Assembly: GCA_003971905.1 (NCBI GenBank)
Contig: RSEE01000034.1
Span: 558,001 to 622,000, forward strand
Reading direction: 5' to 3'
Source: Moniliella sp. 'wahieum'
Taxonomy: Eukaryota > Basidiomycota > Moniliellomycetes > Moniliellales > Moniliellaceae
DNA length: 64,000 nucleotides
Shown here: piece after piece, positions 35,101 to 46,759 of the stretch
Layout: every line of letters begins with the position of its first letter
How positions within the stretch are numbered: position 1 is the first letter of the stretch
Notes under the pieces: model-generated
Database searches by the model: none
What the model was told of the DNA's origin: nothing
The model's input: the letters and a program-made list of their open reading frames with translations, nothing else
Program-made: the position numbers and the translations under genes

Positions 35101-38100
35101 CTTGCGTGGGCGCGCCAAGACGTCGCGGTCCTCCGTGTCGGTCCAGTGGGCATAATCTTTCAGCAGCCGGGCCGTCTGCATGGTCGACTTGAACGCATCG
35201 AGGTACGCTTGCACGGCTACCGCCCACTCTCCGGCCTCGACCGCGATCCAGCCCAGCGTATCGCCCGCCCGTGCGGCAGTTTCGTGCGCCTCGAGCTTGC
35301 TCTGCAATCGCTCCCATGCGGTCATACGTTTACGGTCCTGCTCCTCGGCCTGCTGGGCCAAAGCTGCGGCACTGTCAAACGCACGCAGAGCAACGGTCAA
35401 CCCTTCCTTTTGTCCACCCCCCTGCGCACGCGACATGATCACCTCGGCGTTGAGCAGGTGGGCACGCAAGCGCACCGCAGGGAAGGGCACGTGCTGCAGC
35501 ACACTAGCCAGCAACTCGGTGCCCAATGGCAAACCGAGGTGATGGTACTGCCGTGCCAGCTCTACCGACACGCGTTGCACCTGTTCGCTGGGACCCGCCG
35601 CGGCCGCCGTAGCGTCCACCAGCTTGTACAGTCCACACGTCAACTGCAACAGCTGCACCACGGCCAGGGTATGTCCCGCTGCGCCGGCCACTTCGACGGC
35701 CGTCTCGAGCATGCACGCGAGCCGCTGCGGATGGTCGATTCGTGGTACCAGCTTGACGCTCTCAGCGTGCGAGGCGGTCTTGTCCCGCTTCTCCTCCTTG
35801 ACCACCTTCTTGCGAGGCGGGGTGACCATACGGCGTTGCACCGGCGCCTGGATCGGTTGGAGCACACGTGTCACGCGCTCCTCGCTCTTGCTCTTGCCCT
35901 TGCTTTGGATCTCCTTGGTGCCTGCTGCCACGGCGGGCGGCTTGCAGGAGCGGTGCCAACAGGTAGCCACAACGCGCACCCGCTCCATCAGTTGCTCGTT
36001 GGGCTCGGCTTGCAGGTTAACCGCCCAATGAGGCTGAGCAACTCGCTGCGCACCAATCGGCTGTCGCGTACGCTTGCAATGCTTCCTCCTTGGTGCCCTG
36101 ATGGGCCGCGGCAAGCAGCGGCGCAGCTTCGGCAACAGGCCTCTCCCGATTCCCGGTCCCGGACCAAGAGGGCCAACTCGGCTTGGATCAACTTGATCCT
36201 GCCCTGCGCGCCGGGTTGTAGCAAGGGGTCCAGTTGGTCGCTGCTGGTGCAGCAACGTACTGCACACCGCGTGCTTGCGAGCGTGCGAGCAGAGCGGCAG
36301 CAGCGACACTGCCGCCTGCTCCAACAATGCCGACCGCGCCGTAGCCCGTATCTCGCCCGGTTTAACGCTGTCAACAAAGCCAACTCCCCTTCCTGCGGCA
36401 ACAACAAGTCGCATGTAGAGACCTACCACCGTCCGCGCCAGCTGGCCCAGCGAGCGAACCGCTTGTCGGCAAACACCTGGTCCAGCGACGTGCTCCGCGC
36501 TGCCTGCGCCAGCTGGGCCCAGGTCGAAGCAGGAGTGAGACGGAGAGCGTGGAGGTATGCGTCGAGCGCAGGACGCAAATGTTGCAGCGCTCGCTCGCAC
36601 ACGGCCAACGCTTGGTACCGCCGCTTCAAGGAGGCAGTAATGTTCGCCTCCCCTCGCAGGTCAGCCACTTTGGTCTGCAAGGCCGCCGGCAACGGTGCCG
36701 GAACCTTGCTCTGCTCCATTTTTTCGACCAGCGCCAAAGCTTGGGCGCCAAGCTCGCACGAGCGCTGCAGGAACGGCAGGGCGTCTCCCTGGTGTGCCAG
36801 CGCATACAATCTGTGGCCAGGGTAATACATCGCGATGCCGAGATCAATCAGGAACGCAAGCTCGGTCTCAGGGCCCCATTGGCTCATGATGGGCGTGGTC
36901 GCCTGGTTGGCAGGACGGATGAGACGCTCGCACTGTCGGAACGCTCGATCGCACATGGCTACCAGCTCGGCGTGAGAGTCGGTGTCGGGGGCCGAGACGC
37001 GTCCTTTCATGATCTTCGACGCGAGGTTGATCATGGCATCTAGCGTCGTTCCGTCGAGCGGGCGGCCTTGGGTGAGGGCCTTGCGGTAGGCCTGCAGCAG
37101 CAGCAAGGCAATCTGCTCGAGTTTGGCATGGTAGAGCGACTTGACCGCTGGGTCAGGGAGGCAGGAGAGCAGCCAGCCGACCCTGCGCCGGATCCGATCG
37201 ACGGCATGCAGGATCCTTGCCTGTCCTTCCTTGTCCACTTGGGCCAGCAACAACGGGCCCACGATATTGCCCACCCGTGTGAGCGCAGTGAGGATCGCAT
37301 CGTGCTCCGGACACGCTTCCGAAGAGGGGTTTTGGGTCGAAGTGATCCATTGGTCCAGCGTGGCGGTAGCGTGGGAGAGACGGGTGAGCAGCGCGCCGAC
37401 ATCCGTCTCTGTCTCCTTCTCTGTCTCCCGTGCCAGCGGGCGGGAGGAAAGCTCTTCAATCGTCTGGTACGCCTCCGCCTGGCCCGACTGCGTCCACACA
37501 AATCCATGTTAGTCCTTCTTCTTCTCTCTGCCCCCATTGGTCCCTCCTTACTCCTTCCTTCCCAGAACAGATCGTCATACACACCTTTCTTGCAATCATT
37601 GTCCACAGCTCAAATAGCTGTCCCCACGCTTGAAAGTCGAGCGGCAGTTTGCCACTTGCGCGGCCCAGGCGGGCCAATTCGGCGACGGTACGGTGAGCAA
37701 GGGTGTATGCTTCCTCCATATCTTCCCCCGCCGCCATTTGGCCTTCGGCCCAGAGCGTGGCCATCCGTGCCACATGCGACCAAAACCCTTTTCATCCATT
37801 GGCAACAACATTCGCACCGAAAACCATGCCGCGCAAGTGCAGTACCAGGGGCGACGTCTTGCTCACTACGCCCGATTTCGACAGCCGGTCCAGTGCCTGC
37901 TCCGTCCCACGGTCCAACGCAGCTACAGCACGGTTGAGGTTGGAACGGACTTCGGCCCAGCGTTTGTGTGTCGCGCCTTCGTCCGTCGCACTGCTGGCAT
38001 CATCAGCAGCAGGCGCATGGGCAGCGACAAACTCATGTGCGCTCTGATGCGCGGCACGCGGACCCTGGGGACCCTGCAACATCGCAACAAGAGGGGCCAA

Positions 38101-39402
38101 GTCGGCCTCGGACGTGGCCGTGGTGAGCGCGGCGGCGATGGCCAAGGCGGCCGTTTGAAGCTGGAGAACACATAGTTCAGCGTGCAACACCTTCTCTTCC
38201 CCTGGCACCTCGGTCAACTCGGGGGGCGCAAGGGCACGCGTGAGACTCGGTGGCTCTTTAGCCACACTCAAATCTCCAGCTTGAAGCATGTGGTAGAGCA
38301 CGACGCTCTCACGCAACGCGTCCTTGGTCGCGCCCCTGGCATGCAACTTTCGGATCAATGTGTAGAACGTGCCCTCCAGATCCGCCTGCCGTGCTTGGTG
38401 TTCCTGCCGCCGATGCAACAAGAGAAACTGAAGACTGATCTTGTAACTATCGAGGAGCACAGGGATACAGGCGTCCTTGGCGATCTCTTTCTCCTTTGCC
38501 GGGCCCGGGCGCTGGGACTTGCCGGCCTGGGTCCGGGTGGGCGCAGCAGATGGGGCAGAAGGACCAATCACGCTCACGATAGTGTTGACAACCACGCGTG
38601 CAAGATAGTTTTTCTGCCCAATAGAAAGGGTGGCAGCATAGGTGGGCAACGTCGCGGGTGGTTGGCGCAGCGCGAACCCCAGCGCATCTTCTGCGGGCAG
38701 AGTAAAGCCCAAGAGTGCAAGCAGTGGCGCTGTGGCGCTGCTGGTGGTGGCGACGGCGGGCGGGGCGAGCGCAGCTTTAAGGGTGCGGGCGACGGTGGCC
38801 AATTCGAGGGGTGGGAGGGAGGAGGGTTGGGGTTGGAATGGGTAGCGGCCACGCGAGGGGCAGCAGGCCGGGCAGTAGGCCGGGCAGCGGGCCGGGTGGC
38901 TGCTGCGCCGGGGCGGGACGCGGCAGCGGTGGAGGCAGGGGTAGGCTTGGCGCCGCGCGCTGCCAGAGGCCGGGATGGGGCGGCGGGAGCGGGGGCAGGA
39001 GCGGGCGCAGGAGCGGGGGCACGGCGCACAGGGCGGCTGGTGGGAGCCGGGGCGCGTGCGGGCCGGGGGGCCGGAGGAGGTCGGGTGGTGGGCGGGCGGC
39101 GGAAGGCGCAGGGGCAGCGGTGGTGCGTGTGCGTCGGGTGGACGCGGAAGCAGGGCGGGAGGACGACGAGGTCTGTGCGCGGGCATGCGGTGCGGCGGGT
39201 TGCGTGGCCGGCGCAGAGGCGCGGACGGGGGGCGGGGACGGGGACGGCGCGGACGCGACGGGGACGGGGGAGGAGGTCCGAGCGCTTCTGCCCCGTCGGC
39301 GTCGGAGGGGGAGGGCGCAGGAGGCTGCGGGTGGGAAAGCTGAGCCTGCGCTTGCGCCTGCGCCTGCTGCGCTTGAGCACGCGCTGCGCGTGTGGTGACC
39401 AT
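32163..39402 (-). CDS. ESP1: separase
   Basis: Separase is the cysteine protease that cleaves cohesin at anaphase. The C-terminal catalytic domain (32163-33244) is clear: HVQIIPWESMPILAGQNVTR, RIPSLAYLRDR, LFLYFGHGGGDQY with the catalytic His at 32586-32588, MLWGCSSGQL with the catalytic Cys at 32505-32507, LFAGCPAFLGCLWDTTDKEL and the final ALP-like SLPQAVAAGR..KLPLMTGAAVVLYGLP pattern. An intron at 33245-33340 and another at 37488-37584 are supported by matching phase. The N-terminal about 1,700 residues are helical, TPR/HEAT-like, starting at 39402 (MVTTRAARAQAQQ) with an Ala/Gln/Pro-rich stretch. An acidic run (EEEEEEEEET) near 33880 could be the flexible self-cleavage region; that is a guess. 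Frame changes are needed at several places (near 37795, 37040, 36420, 36000, 34700, 33985, 33210). Length over 2,000 residues fits the family. Confidence 0.88.
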
Positions 39403-40169
39403 GTGCTCGCCGGTGTCGGTGGTGGAGGAGGGGGAGGGGGAGGTGGTGTTGACGGCTGGCGCGCGGTGGCATGTAGGCGGGGGCGTGTTGGCACCGCACG
39501 CGGTGGGCACGTGACCGTCGGCTGGCGTGTGGAATTGTGAAACTGTGAATCTCGTGGTGTCCAACGTTTCAAGTTCGAATTCGGTCGAGTGGTTCGGGTA
39601 TACTGGGATCCACCATCGGCATCCAGCAACGCTTGTTAGTATGTACGCGGGACGTGGGCTAACCATCCGATGCAGCCCACTGAGCAGGCAGGTTGCCCCA
39701 CCCTCGGCGCTGTGCTTGTGGCTGCCAGCCGCTGCCATCGTCCCACTCCCATCCTCCTCCTCGCCCTCAGCGCCCTCAGCTTCTCTGTGGCTCGCCCCGA
39801 TCGCGTCGCATCGCATCCTCTGTCTTTTGCCTTGCGTCTTCCGTGCACAGACAGGGCAGCCACAGCAGCAGGAAAGGGGGCAGGTATGTATGCCCCAGAG
39901 TGCCCCGTGCGAGCCACACTACTAGCATCGTCCAGCTGGCAGCTCGTCGCGTCTATAGCACACTATAGCACACACCAGTTTCTTGGGCGGAGAATTCGGA
40001 CTTGCAAAACACTGCCCCTGTGCTGCGCCCTGGACATGCACTAACCCATCCCGTCGACTTGCCTCCTCCCCCCCCGCGGGTATAAAGGCTAAAGCGTTGG
40101 AGCCCAGGTCGGGAACGGTCGCCGTGTCGTCTGTTCGCCTCAGATCGCCATCTCGCTTGACCCCCCCCC
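39403..40169. other. divergent promoter region between separase and CoA-transferase genes
   Basis: No gene is recognised. About 130 bases upstream of separase is a GGAATTGTGAAACTGTGAATC / CGTTTCAAGTTCGAATTC block (39530-39590) like that at 15675-15745. TATAAAGG at 40081 serves the plus-strand gene. Confidence 0.5.
40081..40088 (+). promoter_or_regulatory. TATA box of the CoA-transferase gene
   Basis: TATAAAGG lies 89 bases upstream of the start codon at 40170. Confidence 0.55.
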
Positions 40170-42049
40170 ATGCTACCCCAACCTCTGTTCTCCTCCCCGC
40201 TGCCCGGCATTGCTCTCCGCGCCCTCGCCCGCCCCGCCATGGGGCAGGCGGTCCGCGTGGGCAGCCTCGCCGCTGTCCGCCTCCTTTCCACTTCCCGCGC
40301 CCGCTCGGCCATCTCCAAAGTATGGCCCCACACTCTCCAGCAGGCAGTGGCCGACGTGCCCTCGGGATCGACCGTGCTCAGCAGCGGCTTTGGCTTGTGC
40401 GGCACGCCTTTCACCCCTCCTCAACGCCCTCGCCGCCAGGGAGGACGTCAAGGACCTCACTGTTGTCAGCAACAATGCCGGCCTGGGCGACCAGGGCGTT
40501 GGTACGTTGACCCCCCCCCCCCCCACTCCTCTCCCCCCGTTCTTTGGCATCGAACCACCGCCATGCCCACGATCACGATCACGATTACGATTACGAGAAA
40601 AACTGACGTACGTGCGTGCTACCATCCAGGTGCCTTGGTGGCCAAGAACCGCGTGAAGCGTTTGATCTGCTCCTTCCTTGGTGCCAACAAGTTTGTTGAA
40701 TCCCAGTTCCTCTCGGGGCAGCTCCAAATCGAGCTCACCCCCCAGGGTTCGATTGCGGAAAAGACGGGGCAGGTGCATTTGGTATCCCTGCCTTTTACAC
40801 TCCTACGGGCACGGGCACCATGATTGCTCAAGGCGGTTTGCCGGTGCAATATGCCGAGCGCGACCCGCAGTCCAAAGATCCGCCCCAAGCCGTCGTGGTG
40901 CAGGATGCGAAAGAAGTGCGCGAGTTTGATGGTCGTTCCTACCTGCTCGAACGTGCGATTCGCGCCGACGTGGCCGTCATTCATGCATGGAAGGCAGATG
41001 AGATGGGCAACTGTGTCTTCCGCTATGCTGCAGGCAACTTTGCTCCGCTGTTTGGCAAGAATGCCAAGCTCACTATTGTCGAGGTATGTCGCGTCCTTAT
41101 TGAGGTAGCGTTGGCGGACACGCACTAACCCCCATTGACTAGGCAGAGGAAATCGTACCTACCGGCTCGATTGACCCGAACGAGGTCCAACTGCCCAGCG
41201 TCTATGTCGATCGGATTGTCAAGGCAACCGAGCCCAAGCAAATCGAAAAGTTGACCGTCTCTGATGCCGACACGAGCGGGGCCAAGCCGCCGGACCCACG
41301 CCGCATCCTGATCGCCAAGCGGGCCGCGAAAGAGTTTAAGAACGGTATGTCTTCCTTCCTCCCCTCCCCTCTCCCCCCTCCCCCCCGTACCCTCTGTTAC
41401 GACCGAAGAGGCCCCCAACCAGATCCACTGACCACCCTCCCGTCCTACCAGGATACACAATCAACCTGGGTGTCGGAATTCCTACCTTATCTCTCTCGTA
41501 CCTCGATCCTTCGATAGACGTGACGGTGCACTCGGAGAATGGAATTTTGGGCATGGGGCCGTACCCTACCACCCCGATGGTTGATGCGGACATTGTGAAT
41601 GCGGGCAAGGAGACTGTGCTGCTCAACCCGGGCGCGTCGACGTTTGATTCGGCCGAGAGCTTTGGCATGGTGCGCGGCGGGCACATTGACGTGACGATGC
41701 TGGGCGCACTGCAAGTGGGTGCCAATGGCGATCTCGCCAACTTTTTCATCCCGGGCAAGACGGTCAAGGGCATGGGAGGCGCAATGGACCTGTGCTCTCC
41801 CCCCACCAGACACGCGTGGTGGTACTGACGGACCATGTGGACAAGTGGGGCAAACCCAAGATTGTCCAACAAACCCATCTGCCCTTGACGGGCAAACAGG
41901 TCGCTTCCCGCATCATTACCGACTTGGCCGTCTTTGATGTCGACCGCTCCTCGCCCCAGGGCGGCCTGACCCTGGTGGAACTCCAGCCGGGCGCGACGCT
42001 CGAGGAGGTCAAAGAGAAGACCGGTGCGTCCTTTGACGTGGCGCTGTAA
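40170..42049 (+). CDS. mitochondrial succinyl-CoA:3-oxoacid CoA-transferase (SCOT)
   Basis: SCOT moves CoA from succinyl-CoA to acetoacetate in ketone-body use and, in fungi, also acts on short-chain acids. The Arg/Leu/Ser-rich N-terminus ending [11 protein letters not shown] is a mitochondrial presequence. Alpha half: [81 protein letters not shown]. Beta half: [12 protein letters not shown], then [12 protein letters not shown] with the catalytic Glu at 41535-41537, [14 protein letters not shown] and [35 protein letters not shown]. Introns: 40502-40629, 41084-41142 and 41345-41451, all GT-AG. Three single-base frame changes are needed (about 40415, 40765 and 41795). The subunits are fused, as in eukaryotic SCOT; end at 42049. 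Confidence 0.9.
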
Positions 42050-43311
42050 CACGCCTCCCGCACAGCTTTGAACCGCCCCAACGAGCGCCCTGATGTAGAT
42101 AATGGCTGGCCAGTGGCACTGGCCTTGTGGCATGCATGTATGACTGTAGCGATAGCAAGGGCCCAGATCTACGTGCGATGCTCTCAGTGCCGTAGGCAAC
42201 TCCCAATCCGGCGGCGGCGCGCACGCCACGCGTAGCGCAACGGCAGAAGAGTCAGGCTGGCCAGAGCCTCACCCACACCAGGACCCCTTGGCCGCCTCCT
42301 GAGCCTCCCCTTTGGTTTGCGCGACGTGAGCGACTGAGGTGTTCTACGGGCTAGTATGGGGCACACAAAGCAAGAGGGGGGAAGAGGGGATGACATAGCC
42401 TTCAAGGGCAACCGGTTCAGCACTGCTGGTCTTGCTTGAAGCTTGACAGGACAATGGATAGGCCGTTGTTGAAACGGAAGAAGACGAGAGGGAGTGTGGC
42501 TCGGTTGACAGGCACAGGAGCAGGAGAAAGAGGAAAGGGGTAAGGGGTGGGGTGGGGGGCAGGGTTGAACGTACCCCCAGCCAACGTTGTTGAAATGGAT
42601 TGGCTTGATAAGTGGGACGACGTAAACTCGGCAAGGAGTAGGTCGTCAGTGTGCAACAGCACAATCAGGGAACGTGCAAGCACGGCGAGGAAAGATGCGA
42701 CTCCACAGGAAGTAAAGGTGCGATTGCATGCGGATTCCCACGCCGATGTAACGCGAGGAGAGTCCGCATGTGGCGCTTGATTCTGCGCACCTGGTCAAGG
42801 GGAAAGGGGAAGGGAGTTCGAAAGGTGGGGAGCGGGTGGTGCGAACCACCAAGAGAGAAGCGGGGGAGGTAGGGGGGGAGGAGAGGAGAGAGAGGAGGGG
42901 AGGAGAGAGAGAAGAGGAGGGGGATGCACCAACAAGACGGACGAGAGGCGAGGGACCCCCGAGCAGGAAAAGAGTGGAGAAAGGCCACTCCATCAAGAGA
43001 GGCGAGCAAGGCTGGGGGAGTATGTGGTGCATAGGAAGATGGGGTGGGGTGGTGGAGAGCGTTGTTACATATAGTACACAGTCTGGCGGTTCATGACCCA
43101 AAAGAGGAGCTTTCATTGGGGCCCTGGGACCGAAGGGTAAGATCCCATGCCCTCAGGTCTCCGCGGCGCGTACGTACACCGACCCCCCCCCCCCCGAGAA
43201 CGGACGAAGGAGAACGAAGGGAGACAGAAGAAGAAAGCAAGAACCTTTGCAAGAACCTTTGGGGAGGGGGGGGGGGGGGGCAAAAAAAAAGTGGCTAAGC
43301 CATCGCCATCC
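42050..43311. other. spacer between convergent genes
   Basis: No gene was recognised. It contains a purine-rich GGAGAGGAGAGAGAGGAGGGG run near 42878-42922 and poly-C and poly-G tracts near 43187 and 43265 just beyond the DHH1 stop. Probably the 3' flanks of both neighbours. Confidence 0.5.
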
Positions 43312-44876
43312 TTATTGGCGAGCGGCCAACGATGGGCCGCCGGCCCCGTTCGTCCCGCCACCACGACCGCGGCCGCGGTAGCCGCCACGTCCGTTGGGAC
43401 GCCGGTGGTTGCGGGGGTGCGTGTCAGTAAAGTTTTGCGACTGGGGGATGGTGGCAGCGTGCATGGCGGCCTGCGTCGGAGGGATTACAGGCAAGCCAGC
43501 CTGCGGGTTGGCGGGCGCCGGGGGCAGACCGGCCGCGGCGCGCCGTTGGGCCTCGCCTTGAGCCGCCGCCTCGCGCTCCCGATCGTCAATCAGCGCAGGG
43601 GAGACGTAGAGTTGCTTGTCAATGGTGCCCGGTATGGGCTGGATTTCGGTGCCGAGCTCTTGTTCGATGCGGTAGAGGTTGAACCGATCTTCGTACGTGA
43701 TCAGGTTGATGGCCAGACCCAGGTGGCCAAACCGGCCAGAACGCCCAATGCGGTGCAGGTACGTCTCGGCGTTCTTGGGGAAGTCAAAGTTGATCACCAC
43801 ATTGACCGCTTGGATGTCAATGCCACGGGTGAGCAGGTCAGAGCAGACCAGGTTGCGGCAGGCACCATGGCGAAAGTCGTGGAACACGCGGTTGCGGTGG
43901 CTCTGCAGCATCTTGGCGTGCGAGTAGAAGCACGAGTAACCCAGTTCGGTAATCTTTTTCGCCAACAGCTCCACACGGTTCGTCGAGTTGCAAAAAATGA
44001 TGGACTGGTTGATCTGCAAGCGGCTGAAGAGGGTGTTGAGGCAATGCACCTTTTGCCGCTCTTCAACATAGGCATAATATTGCGTAACGCCGCGCGCAGC
44101 GTCAGCTCGTCCATCAGGTTGATTTCAAATGCGTTGGTCATGTGCTTGTCCTTGAACGACTTGACGATCAGAGGGAAGGTGGCTGAGAAGAGCATCACCT
44201 GCCGGTCGCTGGGGAGCAGCGCCAGAAGCTGCTCCATCACCGGGGTGAACTCGGGGAGAGGAGTTTGTCGGCCTCGTCCCTGGCCACACAAGTCAGCGCC
44301 TGAGACAAAAAGAGCACAGAGGAGAAAACAGCAGCACATACATGGTGAATACGTGGCACTGGGACAGGTCGGCAATGCCCTTGCTGGCCAAGTCGAGGAT
44401 GCGGCCAGGTGTGCCAACGAGCACATGAACGGTCTGGGAAAGGCGGAGAATGTCGTCCTTGAGGCTGGTGCCACCAGTGGAGACCATGACCTCGACGCCC
44501 AGCTTGCCCAAGGTCTTGGTGACTTGGGACGTCTGGAGGGCGAGCTCACGGGTGGGAACGAGGATGACGGCCTGGATCTTGTTTTTCTTGGTGTTGACCT
44601 TCTCGAGAGTGGGGATAACATAGGCACCTGTCTTGCCCGTGCCGTTCTTGGCACGGGCGAGGATGTCACGGCCAGTGAGGGCAATGGGGATGGCCTCTTC
44701 CTGGATGGGGGAGGGGCGTTCGAAGCCAGCCTCAAAGATGCCCATGAGAAGCTCGCGCTTGAGGTAGTAGTCCTCAAAGTCGTTGCCTTGATGTCGGTCA
44801 CATCGGATGTTTGTGGGCGGTCGTCCTTGGGGGGGGCGGCGGCGTGGGCCTTCCAGTCGGGCGGAGCAGAGGCCAT
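43312..44876 (-). CDS. DHH1: Dhh1/DDX6 DEAD-box RNA helicase
   Basis: Dhh1 is a cytoplasmic P-body helicase that represses translation and promotes decapping. Seen in order: start at 44876 ([13 protein letters not shown]), [21 protein letters not shown] motif RPSPIQ, Walker [37 protein letters not shown], intron 44280-44341 (GTATGTG...CCAG) joining HVFTM to DEADKLLS, motif [68 protein letters not shown]. The tail carries an RGG-like [14 protein letters not shown] region. Dhh1-typical residues after the DEAD core ([20 protein letters not shown]) separate it from eIF4A. Frame changes near 44800, 44258 and 44060. Confidence 0.92.
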
Positions 44877-46604
44877 GGCGGAGAGTGGGGGGGGCAGCAA
44901 GGGGGGGGTGCCGAAGCGGGCAGAGCGGTGGGGATGGGGGTGGGGATGGGCGGGGGAGGCGGGTGGTGGAGGTGGAGGTGGTGGAGGTGGTGGAGAGAGA
45001 CGGCGGCGTGGCCCAACGTGCCTGGGCCGTGGCTGCCGCCCTTCCTCGGCTGCTGGCTGGCGGCGAGGCAGGCAAGCCCGAGGCCAGCCCAGCGCCGCCC
45101 AAGAACGACCGGCCAGCCAGCCCCCACACTGCCCCCGTGCCCACCCGCTGGCGGCGCTCCATGCACTGCGCCTGCGCGCCGTCTGTCTGACGTAAGCGCC
45201 CCGGTGTTCTCGCACACGTGCAATGTTCAAACGCAGCTTGGAGCAGCTAGCTATTTGGGTTATCGTTTGCCCCACACCTCGTATCGGCACCGATTATCGA
45301 TTTCGATTACCGACGATCACGACACGAGCCACACCAGCATGGGGTGCATCTCCCCTAACGATCCCTCCGCCTCGCCCCGACTTGCCACCCGTGCCCACGC
45401 GCCCGTTTCATACCCGCCACCCTCCTTGGCAAGCCTGCCACCGGCCCACCCAAACTGGCCGCCGAGCAGCGTACGTATATTGCTCCCCGCTAAGGGATCG
45501 CGTGATGATTGCTGCCATGTTCGTCGAGCGGTCGGTGCGGGCGCACCTTGAGGCAGCAGGGCCGCAGTTTGATGCTTGTGCAGGAATCCCTAAAGGTGGT
45601 ATTGCCGACTGCGACTTTGCTGACGACTGGGACTTACGAAATGATCAATGTGTTGCACCCCAAGATGCCTGCCATGGGCCCGGCCAAGATGGTAGCAGGC
45701 AAATCCCCACTGCACTCTGATGTACACCTCGGACTTCCGCACGGAACACGCCCCAAGGCTATTTCCCCCATCTCTGCCTCCGAGACAGACGCCGGGCGGC
45801 CTCACCGCTCCCTCCTCGATCACAGCGGGCTAGCACGATACCGCGGGAGATGATAACCCATCGGAGATACATGTCGATGTTGACAAGAGCGGCAGAGCGC
45901 ATCTCTCTCGTCGCGTATACCCCTCTCTTCCACCCCAGTGACAATGCTGGCCTAGTATCGAGCATGGAGCGGGACTCTGACCCAAAGCAATATACAAGGA
46001 TGCGCTGGTGGAGCACGCCTGTTGGCCCTTCGCCACCCGTGCACGGGCTGCCACGCGCACCTATGCTGTCGAACGAACCAAGGTTGGGCAGAGCATCAGA
46101 GGCACCTCGAGATGCTGTCCCATTGTTATTGCCTGGGGAACACAAGGGCTACCCGGCACCTAACGCAGTGCAACTGGTGGGCAACGAGGCAGGCCACGTT
46201 TTCAGGCGATGCGGGTCAACTACTTTACCATTGATCGCTAAGTCGTTTTCCTGACAGACGTGTAGTGGCTGCAGTTACGGAGACGAGGGCTTTCCGGGCT
46301 GAGAAGGCCATGGCGACCAAGATGGTACTGCATCGAATTGTTGGCCTACAAACGGACAGTGTCAAGGGATAGGTTAAGTAGGCTGCTGCCCTGAGCACCC
46401 CACTGGTGGTCGACCAAAATATGCGTCGCGGAGTGGGATGATCGAATGATCATACACTCAGTGCTGGCAGTGAGGGGGGGGCGACATGGTATACGTGAAG
46501 CGTGACAGTTTGGTACAAAGGGGCGATGCACAAGGGTGCCTTGGAAGCCGTGAAGCCGGGCCGGCTCCAATGGGAGGCTGGGCTGAGCTCCGCCAGCCCC
46601 TGTG
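44877..46604. other. spacer with unassigned open frames
   Basis: About 400 bases upstream of DHH1, 45275-45322 carries TATCGGCACCGATTATCGATTTCGATTACCG-type inverted words. From about 45335 to 45800 plus-strand frames (RSLMLVQESLKVVLPTATLL, EMINVLHPKMPAMGPAKM) have protein-like composition, but I cannot assign them and they are not called as a gene. Nothing else was recognised to 46600. Confidence 0.4.
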
Positions 46605-46605
46605 G

Positions 46606-46616
46606 CGCATAAAAAG
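46606..46616 (+). promoter_or_regulatory. TATA-like element of NPY1
   Basis: GCATAAAAAGG lies about 145 bases upstream of the start codon at 46760. Confidence 0.4.
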
Positions 46617-46759
46617 GAGCTTCCCATGGCCTCCCTTGGGTGGGACAGTACATAAGAGCAGCCGAGTATGTAACACACTGCCGCTGGTGTCGTTCCTCCC
46701 TGCCTGCCCCCCCCGCCCCCTGGGTGTTTCGTGTTTGGCACCACCACCATCAGCTAGGA

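Noticed and set aside
34765-36825. 686-residue open frame on the plus strand
   Set aside because: Antisense shadow of separase: the minus-strand frame carries the helical separase sequence, while this one is Arg/Gln/His-rich without motifs.
42840-42860. GGTGGTTCGCACCACC-like palindrome as a tRNA remnant
   Set aside because: Only a short inverted repeat; no cloverleaf can be drawn around it.
43147-45195. 682-residue plus-strand frame
   Set aside because: Antisense to DHH1, whose helicase motifs are unambiguous on the minus strand.
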